Source: a virus | DNA length: 64,000 bases | Direction: 5' to 3' (one strand) | Virus record (IMG/VR): IMGVR_UViG_3300028384_001275 | Location: 40,524 to 104,523 of that record | Shown: positions 13,876 through 22,205 of the stretch, piece by piece | Position numbering within the stretch: position 1 is the first letter of the stretch | How the letters are laid out: each line of letters begins with the position of its first letter | Made by a program: the position numbers and the translations under genes | Notes under the pieces: model-generated | The model's input: only the letters and a program-made list of their open reading frames with translations | Told to the model about the DNA's origin: nothing | The model's database searches: none

Positions 13876-16800
13876 ATGGTTGCTTTTTTGCAGGAGACAG
13901 GTAGAAGTTTTCCGAATCCGATCAGCTCGGAGCAATACACTCGTCCATTTAAGCGACCATCATCAAGTAAGTATGAGTCTCATGATAAGTATCCCAATAT
14001 TGGGACAGGGACTGATTACTATATTCAATTTGAGAAAGGTGGTCCTGGGTCTAAACCCCTAGGATCTGATACTGTACATTATTTGGGTGATACTCCTAAG
14101 ATTGATGTGCGGTTTGATTCTAGTGGTAATATTGTAGTTGCGGGTGGCACATGTGATTTAGGACTCACACTACAATGGGATGATAATACAGGGACTGCTG
14201 GCACAACAGGTGCAGACGTATCAGCATCAATTAATGGATCAACAATTAGTGTATCACATGGTAGTGGTGAAAAAGGAAGTGATAGATCTAATTTAGTTTC
14301 TAACGTCGGACCTGGCACATACTCAACCAGTATTAGTAGTAATTACGGTAGGAGTATACGGGACGATCAGATTTGTTTTTATGATGATGATGGTAATGAT
14401 TGTAATGCCACATTATCAATACGGGTGCAGAATCAAGAGCCAACACCAAATGCTCTTAGTTATGCAACCCATCCTAATTTTGAGCGGCAAGCAATTTATC
14501 GTTTCTTCCGTGGTGCAAAGAATGATCACAAGTATAGTGATCTTGCTGGCATGTCTCGCGAAGACTTTGGTTGTGAGAATGAAGATTGGAGTGGAGTTGC
14601 GCGAGGGTATAACAAAGAGCCGCGTGATGGCAGACCTTCATTCTACCTGATGAATAAAGAGGTAACAGGCAGTAGTCCAATCAAACTATATTATTCATAT
14701 TGGCCAGATAACACAGTATTACACTTTGGTAGCGGAAACCCATCGGGCATTACAGTTGGATGTGGTAGAAACAAATACAAATATGTAAAGACCATTGGAT
14801 ATGGTTTTGCAACAGAATCTGCTGCGGGTGATTTCAAGGGATCTGCAGAGAATGCAGTGCCTTTATATCATTATCGCAAAGGTGTATATCAAAATGGACA
14901 GCAGGGAAAAGATATCGATGATTTATATACGATCGATCCCGCAAGTGAAGTTAACCTGAGTGGCGGTCCTATTGCTCCTAAGGATGCCCTGAGCGGAGAA
15001 TATGTGTATCAGGGTATCTTGTGTTATATTTTTGCGTCAGATGTTGTAGATGCACCTACGATCGAATATGTTGAGGGCACTGCAATCGGACCCACAGGTC
15101 AATGTGTAGATAAAACTGACTGGTATGACTATGGAATTGAAGGTAGCGGATATGGCGATGATGAATATCGCAGATTTGATCCAGCCTCATATGCAAACTA
15201 TGTGGCTGAGAGTGAGAATAGTAAAGGATATGCACCAACCACTCCTGGCACTGCGCTCTGGAATAGTGATAATGTAACTATTCAAAATGAAGATGCACAC
15301 TTCGAGTGGTTTTACGGATTGAATGGCGCAGTCAAAGCAGCACTTCCTCGTTATCTTGGATTTGAGGATGCATACGATTCTCAGTTTATGTTTTATCTGT
15401 ATGACACATCATACCCATGGAATGGTCCGATCTATGGAATCCAATATACATTGAATGATGTGCCATGTTGTCCCAATACAACTATTCCTGGACAAGGAGA
15501 AGATGATGATGAGCCTGGATGTGTTCCTCATGAATCATACCATTCACATTTTTATGAAATCAAACGAGACGCTTGGGAAACAACCAAGACACGTCTAAAG
15601 ATCAATGATGGTAAAGAAGATGTCAATGCAAACTTTACTGAAATTGATACACTAAGTCCAAGAATTTTATTTCGTTATACAAGTAGAGATGGTGATTGGA
15701 ATCGTGGTGATACTATTAATGGATGGTTTGTTAACGCAGTTTTCTATTATGGAGATGAGTTGAAAGTTGGTGTTATGCACCTTAGTGGCAATGGTAATGA
15801 TTTCACTTATAACTCGGCATATACATCTACAGACGGTGGTGCTATTCGCGTATTGGCAGGATATGGTATTCCTAACAAAGCTGCATTTGCTGGCGTCTAT
15901 GAATTTCCAAAGAAGATTTCATATTGGAAGGTTGAGATTTCACCCAATGCATTGATTCCGAATCGCACACTTGATGAAGCGGTACTAAAAGCATATGTTA
16001 ATAAGAAGGGTGAAGTCAGTGAAATTGAAATTATCAATTCTGGTAGAGGATATGAAAACCCTCTGATTAAAGTTATCAACCCAGGTCTACTGGAAGATTT
16101 TAATGCTAACGATACTGCAAAAATTATCAAAGCAAAAGTTGGCATGAATGCCGACTTTGAAAAAGCTATTGAAAATCCAAATGTCACTTTTTCATCAAGA
16201 GATATTGGAAAAGATAGTCATGAGGTATTTGGTATCAAGACAGGACAGTTTAGACCAAAGAATAAAAACAAAAGTCCTTATGTTTCTAAGGAAGCAGTCA
16301 TTGAAGTAACTAAACTTACAGATGAGGGTGGTATTGATAGTGTCCGCATTATTGATGGTGGATCAGGATATAGTAGTGATGAAATTCCTGATGTGTTGGT
16401 AGCAGATCCTGAGTATATCAAATATGATTCACCTCCCCAACCAGGCAAACAAAAAAATAGATTTAATAAGTCTCTAGAATCTATGGGTGCTCATATGGCA
16501 GCATCATGGTCTGAAGTGCAAAACTTGAATTCACTTGCAACATCAAACAAATCGGGTAAGACTAACAAAAAAGAAAGTGGTCTATTAGATACCAGCACTG
16601 AATATACTCAGTCTTCTGTAAACTTTATCAGAGATGGTATTAGTGTAGAGATACCAGATTCTTACATTAGAGTGCCTCAAGAAGAGATTAGTGAAGACGA
16701 ATTGCACATGTGCTTTGACTTGCCTGCAACATGTATTAAAGTTGATGCAAGAACAAACCTTAGTAAGGCATTACCCAAACAGGATCAATTTTCAGAAGTT

Positions 16801-18090
16801 AGTAAATTTAGCACTGGAATTTCAGAATTTGAAAAAGAAGCCATGCCCTATGTTGCTAGGGCAGGAGACTCGGTAGATGCACATGGTGAAAATATGTCAC
16901 ACCTCTATGCGCCCTTCGGAAAAGATCGGTGTATTAAGATGGGACAACCTAAGCTTTATAATATTCAAAGATGGTTTGAGATGCCTTGTCCCTATTTGGC
17001 ACAGAAGCAAGGGGGAGATGAAAACCTCGGTGAAGGTGTATCAAAGAAGAAAAGGAAGAATAGAAAATATGGAAATAAGCAAAGAGCATATGGATATCTT
17101 CCATATCAATATTGTGCATCTAAGGAAGAGAGTGCATCCTTCACAGTATCCATGGAATTTGAAGGTCGGACTATTGGATCTCAGGGCGAAGCATTTATGA
17201 ATTATCTAAACAGAATGCCCAAACCAAAACTTGCTCCTGTAAGAAAAGTTACTAATGGTAAGAAAACATGGAATTGTAATGATGGTGATGTTGAGGGTAG
17301 ATGCTATCACAATGATGACGGTGATGTTGTATTTGTTGCTATCGGGGGAGATGAAAATACCTATGACTATAACAGCATCGATGGGTATAGTGAGTATGAT
17401 CAATTTCAAACTTGGTTACAAGACAACCTAACATCACAGCTAACTCCCACAAGTGCTTATTGGACATTTACAACCACAACCACTACTCCTGGATCAGGTG
17501 TAGAAGGAGATCCAGATTATGTCCCCCCTGTTACTACCACTACTACCGACAATGAAGATGGTGTAGACTTTAATTACCCATATACAGCGTTTAGTGTAGA
17601 TTGCTCTACACCATATCCAGCGCATGAGTGTTGGGATACTTATGCTGGATCTAATGGACCCCTAAATGTCTATTGCGGATACGATAGAAATGGCACGGGC
17701 ATACCTGGAAAACGGTGGTGGGAAATTACAGCATTTAATAGGACAAATCCATTTTGTACATCTTGCCCTCCTGTAGTTTATGGATCTGCATATGCATTCT
17801 TCAATATGAATCAGGGGTCAGGAGCTAGTGTCGGATTGACATATGTGAATGATGCATCTATTGCAATCAATCCACAAAGAATGACAGAAGATGATGAGTT
17901 AAATAATAAGAAAAGAATGGTGCTTGGTCCTTACGACGGAAAGGTTACTATTCGCAACTGGTTGACTGGTGGCACTATTGCTCTAGGTAGATCCATTAAC
18001 AATTTTGGCAATCCATTCTTTGATGAATGCTCTCAGCCAGATGAGGGTAGTGCATGGACAGATGGTCAAACAATTAATGAGGAGTTTTAA
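13876..18090 (+). CDS. Large virion structural protein
   Basis: A 1404-residue tail/baseplate-type protein at the start of the T4-like wedge cluster. Residues 80-185 are Gly/Ser/Thr-rich beta structure. Residues 190-390 hold paired motifs IYRFFRGAKNDHKYSD and LYHYRKG ... DLYTIDP ... YVYQGILCYIF, resembling DUF5648-type repeats. Residues 715-735 and 825-845 carry GRGY/GSGY repeats also found in the giant protein. Residues 1198-1230 are a Thr-rich linker. Cysteines are unusually frequent for a virion protein. I see no enzymatic site. Position upstream of PAAR and gp25 suggests a baseplate hub or hub-associated role, by inference. Confidence 0.7.
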   Translation: MVAFLQETGRSFPNPISSEQYTRPFKRPSSSKYESHDKYPNIGTGTDYYIQFEKGGPGSKPLGSDTVHYLGDTPKIDVRFDSSGNIVVAGGTCDLGLTLQWDDNTGTAGTTGADVSASINGSTISVSHGSGEKGSDRSNLVSNVGPGTYSTSISSNYGRSIRDDQICFYDDDGNDCNATLSIRVQNQEPTPNALSYATHPNFERQAIYRFFRGAKNDHKYSDLAGMSREDFGCENEDWSGVARGYNKEPRDGRPSFYLMNKEVTGSSPIKLYYSYWPDNTVLHFGSGNPSGITVGCGRNKYKYVKTIGYGFATESAAGDFKGSAENAVPLYHYRKGVYQNGQQGKDIDDLYTIDPASEVNLSGGPIAPKDALSGEYVYQGILCYIFASDVVDAPTIEYVEGTAIGPTGQCVDKTDWYDYGIEGSGYGDDEYRRFDPASYANYVAESENSKGYAPTTPGTALWNSDNVTIQNEDAHFEWFYGLNGAVKAALPRYLGFEDAYDSQFMFYLYDTSYPWNGPIYGIQYTLNDVPCCPNTTIPGQGEDDDEPGCVPHESYHSHFYEIKRDAWETTKTRLKINDGKEDVNANFTEIDTLSPRILFRYTSRDGDWNRGDTINGWFVNAVFYYGDELKVGVMHLSGNGNDFTYNSAYTSTDGGAIRVLAGYGIPNKAAFAGVYEFPKKISYWKVEISPNALIPNRTLDEAVLKAYVNKKGEVSEIEIINSGRGYENPLIKVINPGLLEDFNANDTAKIIKAKVGMNADFEKAIENPNVTFSSRDIGKDSHEVFGIKTGQFRPKNKNKSPYVSKEAVIEVTKLTDEGGIDSVRIIDGGSGYSSDEIPDVLVADPEYIKYDSPPQPGKQKNRFNKSLESMGAHMAASWSEVQNLNSLATSNKSGKTNKKESGLLDTSTEYTQSSVNFIRDGISVEIPDSYIRVPQEEISEDELHMCFDLPATCIKVDARTNLSKALPKQDQFSEVSKFSTGISEFEKEAMPYVARAGDSVDAHGENMSHLYAPFGKDRCIKMGQPKLYNIQRWFEMPCPYLAQKQGGDENLGEGVSKKKRKNRKYGNKQRAYGYLPYQYCASKEESASFTVSMEFEGRTIGSQGEAFMNYLNRMPKPKLAPVRKVTNGKKTWNCNDGDVEGRCYHNDDGDVVFVAIGGDENTYDYNSIDGYSEYDQFQTWLQDNLTSQLTPTSAYWTFTTTTTTPGSGVEGDPDYVPPVTTTTTDNEDGVDFNYPYTAFSVDCSTPYPAHECWDTYAGSNGPLNVYCGYDRNGTGIPGKRWWEITAFNRTNPFCTSCPPVVYGSAYAFFNMNQGSGASVGLTYVNDASIAINPQRMTEDDELNNKKRMVLGPYDGKVTIRNWLTGGTIALGRSINNFGNPFFDECSQPDEGSAWTDGQTINEEF

Positions 18091-18092
18091 TC

Positions 18093-18623
18093 ATGGCATT
18101 TGGATTTCTTAAACCAGTATCATCTTTGAATGGATTGCCTTGCTCAGGGCATGGACTGTGCCTACCCTCTACTATCCACTCAGTGCAGGCATGTGGCACT
18201 CCTGCAATTCCATATCCAATATTGATTAAAAATTTCACATGTTGGTGGCCACCTCTCCCAATGGTGCCAACATTTCCTGTAACTCCTGAGCGAGCCACAG
18301 TTCTTGTGAATCGAGTGCCAGTTAGTGTAATGGGAGATACGTTTTCTTTGCACCCATCTACTTGCACAAATATTGTTGTCCATATATGTCCATGTGGCAA
18401 ATCAATGTGTGCTATACCATCGCCAGTCCCCTGCAGTGCCTTAACGATTGAAGATGGTGGTGTTGGGCATGTGAGAGTTGTAGTTGCAACTAGCTTAACA
18501 GTTTTTGCATTCAAACGACCCATTGCTAGGATGCTAGACCCTCTTGGTGTTGGATTTCCTGGATTTTCACTGCCTTGCTCATCTACAGTTGCGTTTGGGC
18601 ACCCGACTGTGCTATCATCATAG
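18093..18623 (+). CDS. PAAR-like tail spike tip protein
   Basis: A 176-residue protein with ten cysteines and several histidines, including CSGHGLC, PERATVLVNRVPVSVMGD, SLHPSTC and ICPCGKSMC. The repeating short beta-hairpins with conserved His/Cys and the phrase NRVPVSVMGDTFS are PAAR-like, the cone that caps a contractile tail's central spike and binds a metal. GAGGAG lies about ten bases before the ATG. It overlaps no neighbour and sits just before gp25/gp6, as expected of a baseplate cluster. Confidence 0.7.
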   Translation: MAFGFLKPVSSLNGLPCSGHGLCLPSTIHSVQACGTPAIPYPILIKNFTCWWPPLPMVPTFPVTPERATVLVNRVPVSVMGDTFSLHPSTCTNIVVHICPCGKSMCAIPSPVPCSALTIEDGGVGHVRVVVATSLTVFAFKRPIARMLDPLGVGFPGFSLPCSSTVAFGHPTVLSS

Positions 18624-18640
18624 GGTCCTAAAGGAGCAAA

Positions 18641-18790
18641 ATGGCAGCAAAATCACGAGTAGGTCTCTCAGGAGGCAACTTTATTGGTGGAAAACCGAAG
18701 ACAACCCGACAAGGGTCATCTAAGAACACTAAATATTCAGCAACTTCCTCAAATGCAAAGAAAAAGCGGTATCGTGGACAAGGACGCTAA
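18641..18790 (+). CDS. Small basic conserved phage protein
   Basis: A 49-residue very basic Gly/Lys/Arg-rich frame (MAAKSRVGLSGGNFIGGKPK ... KKKRYRGQGR) with a good AAAGGAG site eight bases before the ATG. I recognise the type as a conserved small cyanophage protein of unknown function located in the tail cluster; it may be disordered or nucleic-acid binding. Confidence 0.65.
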   Translation: MAAKSRVGLSGGNFIGGKPKTTRQGSSKNTKYSATSSNAKKKRYRGQGR

Positions 18791-18947
18791 GGTAAAAACC
18801 ACACCACAGTTGGTTAATGAGTCCAATTTGGCACTCTACCGTGTCTCTATGAATGTCCCGCAAGCAGCAAAGCATTGTGGAATGACTCTTAGAGAAATGA
18901 AAATGACATTTAGGGAGTTTCTAAAAACAAATCCTCCTGAAATGTAA
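18774..18947 (+). CDS. Conserved small protein, GTG start
   Basis: A 57-residue protein with KTTPQLVNESNLALYRVSMN and then VPQAAKHCGMTLREMKMTFR, a possible helix-turn-helix. The GTG at 18774 is chosen because the conserved part begins there and because longer versions run deep into the preceding gene. The stop overlaps the next ATG (TAATG). Role in the tail cluster unknown. Confidence 0.55.
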   Translation: MDKDAKVKTTPQLVNESNLALYRVSMNVPQAAKHCGMTLREMKMTFREFLKTNPPEM

Positions 18948-19447
18948 TGAAAAATCTCCTCTTCATCAGTCAAGATCGGGAAATGGCTCTCATACAAGAG
19001 TTAATTTACAAGATCAAAAAGTGGCAACCTGATTGGCACCCCTCTCGGACTTGCTTTTTGTGTGTATCGCCCGACTATTCAAGCATTGTTACTCAACATT
19101 TGAGTCATGCTTTGACTGTTGATGGGGAGATTTTCAATATTGAAGCGGTAAACGTGCCGTTTCCTGATGAAAGTCATATGAATTATAAGGTTGACTTTGA
19201 AATCAACCTTCAGCAATGGAAACAAAAGTGGGAAAGCTTTGTCTTAATTGAAGCTGGAGTCATCAGAGGGGGCAACTACACCTGGTTGACTGAGACAATG
19301 GAAGCAAATAGTGTCTCAGATTACGACACAGTTGCACTATGTGAGAATGTTAAGAGTAAATTCCAGTCTGATTTTGTTTCGCTTTACTACGATAACGATA
19401 TTGACGATCTCCATTTCTGGTGGGAGCAGCCAAACAATCATTGGTAA
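18947..19447 (+). CDS. Conserved phage hypothetical protein
   Basis: A 166-residue alpha/beta protein: an N-terminal strand LLFIS, helix, strand TCFLCVSPDY, strand SFVLIEAGVIRGGNYTWLT and an aromatic C-terminus DLHFWWEQPNNHW. The layout recalls a phosphoribosyltransferase-like Rossmann fold, but no ligand motif is convincing. It is coupled to the gene before by TAATG. Similar proteins occur in cyanophage tail clusters. Confidence 0.6.
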   Translation: MKNLLFISQDREMALIQELIYKIKKWQPDWHPSRTCFLCVSPDYSSIVTQHLSHALTVDGEIFNIEAVNVPFPDESHMNYKVDFEINLQQWKQKWESFVLIEAGVIRGGNYTWLTETMEANSVSDYDTVALCENVKSKFQSDFVSLYYDNDIDDLHFWWEQPNNHW

Positions 19448-19450
19448 CCC

Positions 19451-19458
19451 AATAAATA
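19451..19458 (+). promoter_or_regulatory. Late-promoter-like box
   Basis: AATAAATA at 19451-19458 is one mismatch from the T4 late consensus TATAAATA and lies 22 bases before the next ATG, ahead of gp25 and gp6. Confidence 0.4.
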
Positions 19459-19479
19459 ACTCAGAGAGTCATCATTACT

Positions 19480-19635
19480 ATGGCAAACTCCCCTGTCCCA
19501 GACCAGTCTGAAGATTTCCTATCAAGAATGACACTTATCACTGACCCGAGGAGTGATAAATATCTCAAGCGAGTCAAAAAATCACTAGAGTCTGATAAAT
19601 GTCAAGATACAGATTCCGATCAGAAAAATATGTAA
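19480..19635 (+). CDS. Small hypothetical protein
   Basis: A 51-residue charged frame (MANSPVPDQSEDFLSRMTLI ... KSLESDK) between a late-promoter-like box and gp25. Its 3' end overlaps the gp25 start by 37 bases. No function known. Confidence 0.55.
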   Translation: MANSPVPDQSEDFLSRMTLITDPRSDKYLKRVKKSLESDKCQDTDSDQKNM

Positions 19636-20012
19636 GTAGAGGATACAAGGATTTTGCAATTTCTTTTGCACCCAATCCTTCTACTGAAGATTTTGGAGCT
19701 GTTAAAAATGCAAATGCAATTAAACAGTCCGTAAGGAATCTTTTACTTACTCGTTTTGGGGAGAGACCCTTCCAAGAAAATATTGGGTCGCGGATTAAGT
19801 CTCTATTATTTGAGCCATTTGATCCATTTTCTGTGGATGAAATGAAAATGGAGATAATTAATGTCCTCACACGTCTAGAACCGCGCATCGAAATATCTAG
19901 AATTGAGATTTTAGACGAAAGTGATGTAAATTCCGTAAAAATTGAGCTAGATTTCAACATCGTTGGTGAAGAATTAGTCCAAACTATCGACTTCCTCTTG
20001 GAAAGAACGTAA
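19599..20012 (+). CDS. 25: Baseplate wedge subunit gp25
   Basis: A 137-residue protein of the GPW/gp25 family, the sheath-initiator of contractile tails. The family hallmark is GERPFQENIGSRIKSLLFEPFD (residues 54-75), with an N-terminal DFAISFAPNP segment and a C-terminal beta-sheet (VKIELDFNIV). It is one base from gp6, which it contacts in the wedge. Length matches the T4 protein (132 residues). Confidence 0.9.
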   Translation: MSRYRFRSEKYVSRGYKDFAISFAPNPSTEDFGAVKNANAIKQSVRNLLLTRFGERPFQENIGSRIKSLLFEPFDPFSVDEMKMEIINVLTRLEPRIEISRIEILDESDVNSVKIELDFNIVGEELVQTIDFLLERT

Positions 20013-20013
20013 A

Positions 20014-22200
20014 ATGCCTGCAATTCCCTCACAATTAACGTCTTTAGACTTCTTTGAGATCAAAGAATCAATCAGATCGTACTTGAGGACTCGTAAAGAG
20101 TTTACTGATTACGATTTTGAGGGAAGTGCTGCATCTTATTTGATTGATATCTTAGCATATAATACTTACTACACCGCATTTAATGCCAACATGGCGCTGA
20201 ATGAGGCATTTTTGGAGACTGCTACGGTTAGAGACAACATTGTCAAGCTAGCAAAACAGTTAAATTACACTCCTAGGTCGATTAAAGCTCCAAAGGGGTG
20301 TGTTAATTTGATTGTGCAGACCCAACAATCTATTAATGGTGCAACATTCCCCGAATTTGTCACTATGAAGGCGGGCGATGTCTTTGTTGCTGATAATTCT
20401 ACGGATAGTTTTACCTTTGCTTTGATGAGAGATATCAAAGTTCCCGTAGAATCGGGCACTGGTAAGGCATATTTTAACAATGTCACCATTTATCAAGGCA
20501 ATCGACTCCATTACAACTATACAGTTGATTATACGAAGAATCAAGAATTCATTATTCCCGATGAAAACGTCGATACTGAGCTTTTAGTAGTCTCAATTTC
20601 TCCAAATGCACAATCTTCAGAGAAAGATGCTTATAATTTGGCGGCAAATGTGACTACTCTCGATTCAAATTCGCGAATTTACTATCTTGAAGAAGCAGAA
20701 GACCTTAGATATCGTCTAGTTTTCGGTGATGGTGTTATTGGACGCAAATTAATTGATGGAGAATACATCACAATTACATATTTGTCCACAGAAGGCGTTG
20801 AAGCTAACGGAGCAAGTGATTTTTCATTCATTGGACAAGTCGTAGACAGTGATAATCGAGTTATTGCCCCAAATAAGATTTCTACAGAGACAAAGGACAA
20901 GGCACAGCAAGGAGAAAATCCCGAATCTGCATTATCAGTTAAGATGAATGCTCCTAGAGCATATGCAGCTCAAAATAGGGCAGTTACTGAGTCTGATTAT
21001 GAAACCATCACTGCTCAGATCTATCCCCAGGCTGCGTCTGTAACCGCCTATGGGGGCGAGAAACTGACTCCTCCTGTATATGGCAAGGTCTTCATTGCAA
21101 TTCGCCCCAAAACTGGCACAAAGCTAAATGCATCGACTAAAAAGTCGATTGAGAATGATTTGAAAAAATATACAGTTGCATCAATTCTTCCTGAAGTAAT
21201 TGATCCCACTACTTACTACATCATTCCAAAAACTTATGCATATTATGACGGTAATGCAACTAATCAAACAGGATCTGAAATTGGCACATCAATCCTGCAA
21301 AACATAGACAAGTTTAACAGGGATGGTCAGCAGAATCGTTTTGGTGGTCGTATTGATGGATCTAATTTTGGATCAATGATTGATAATAGTGATACTGCAG
21401 TTAGGGGTAATGTCACTCAAATGACAGTTGGTCAAAACCTTGATCAATTTACATTTGGAAATGTTTTTACTCAGTGCCTTAACTATGGAAATCCACTTTC
21501 AGATCCAGGTAAATATTCTGGCACCCCAGATGGCAGTAATAACGGCGACGGCAATGGTGATGGAGATGGTAATAATGGAAATGGTGATGGAAATGGTGAT
21601 GGTGATGGTGATAATGGAAATGGTGATGGTAACGGCGGTGATGGTAAATGTAAGCCTTCATTCTCGACAGTTAAGTCGGGCACTTTTTACGCAACAGGGT
21701 ATACCGAGCAACTGGCAAACCTTGCTGCAGACGGAAGTGGTGTAGCACCAACTCTTGTCGATTCTGCATTTACATCGGGCGATACTACTGAAACTCTTGT
21801 CCCTGTAAATATTAGAGATGACGGTCAAGGAAACCTGATGTTGGTGACACTCAGAGACGAATCTGAAGTTGTCCTGAATCCTACGGTAGGTACAGTTGAT
21901 TATGCTAATGGTGTTGTTTGCGTAGGACCACTTGCAATTTCTGGCACACCCGATGATACTGAAAGGGTGCCTATTCAAGTCGTCCCATTTGGTGGATCTA
22001 TTACTATTCCACCTGGTGTTGACCCCACTATCTTTAATCCTACGGTCAATCCAATCAACTTTAGAATTGAAGATATTTCAATCCCCAACTTCGATCCCAA
22101 TAACTTTAGTGGTTATAACTACGGTGATGTGGGGGGTATAAATATCATTGATTATCCAACGGATAACTTCACATATCCAGTATCGGACTCTTGTTTCTGA
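20014..22200 (+). CDS. 6: Baseplate wedge subunit gp6
   Basis: A 728-residue Baseplate_J-type wedge protein, slightly longer than T4 gp6 (660). The N-terminus has DYDFEGSAASYLIDILAYNT, TVRDNIVKLAKQLNYTPRS and later YRLVFGDGVIGRKL, ESDYETI and VKMNAPRAYAAQNRAVTESD, all typical. gp6 dimers form the inner ring of the baseplate and connect to gp25, gp53 and gp7. Unusual here is a Gly/Asn/Asp-only linker at about residues 505-546, followed by an extra 180-residue beta-rich domain that I cannot match to T4 gp6. Confidence 0.88.
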   Translation: MPAIPSQLTSLDFFEIKESIRSYLRTRKEFTDYDFEGSAASYLIDILAYNTYYTAFNANMALNEAFLETATVRDNIVKLAKQLNYTPRSIKAPKGCVNLIVQTQQSINGATFPEFVTMKAGDVFVADNSTDSFTFALMRDIKVPVESGTGKAYFNNVTIYQGNRLHYNYTVDYTKNQEFIIPDENVDTELLVVSISPNAQSSEKDAYNLAANVTTLDSNSRIYYLEEAEDLRYRLVFGDGVIGRKLIDGEYITITYLSTEGVEANGASDFSFIGQVVDSDNRVIAPNKISTETKDKAQQGENPESALSVKMNAPRAYAAQNRAVTESDYETITAQIYPQAASVTAYGGEKLTPPVYGKVFIAIRPKTGTKLNASTKKSIENDLKKYTVASILPEVIDPTTYYIIPKTYAYYDGNATNQTGSEIGTSILQNIDKFNRDGQQNRFGGRIDGSNFGSMIDNSDTAVRGNVTQMTVGQNLDQFTFGNVFTQCLNYGNPLSDPGKYSGTPDGSNNGDGNGDGDGNNGNGDGNGDGDGDNGNGDGNGGDGKCKPSFSTVKSGTFYATGYTEQLANLAADGSGVAPTLVDSAFTSGDTTETLVPVNIRDDGQGNLMLVTLRDESEVVLNPTVGTVDYANGVVCVGPLAISGTPDDTERVPIQVVPFGGSITIPPGVDPTIFNPTVNPINFRIEDISIPNFDPNNFSGYNYGDVGGINIIDYPTDNFTYPVSDSCF
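21531..21651 (+). repeat. GGTGATGGTAAT-type low-complexity repeat in gp6
   Basis: Tandem degenerate copies of GATGGTAATGG encode a run of Gly, Asp and Asn only. The encoded stretch resembles Ca2+-binding Gly/Asp loops or a flexible hinge, and the DNA is prone to slippage and length change. Confidence 0.8.
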
Positions 22201-22205
22201 GATAG

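Noticed and set aside
21479-21683. His/Pro-rich open frames on the - strand in the gp6 linker
   Set aside because: Artefacts of the GGTGATGG repeat read on the opposite strand.
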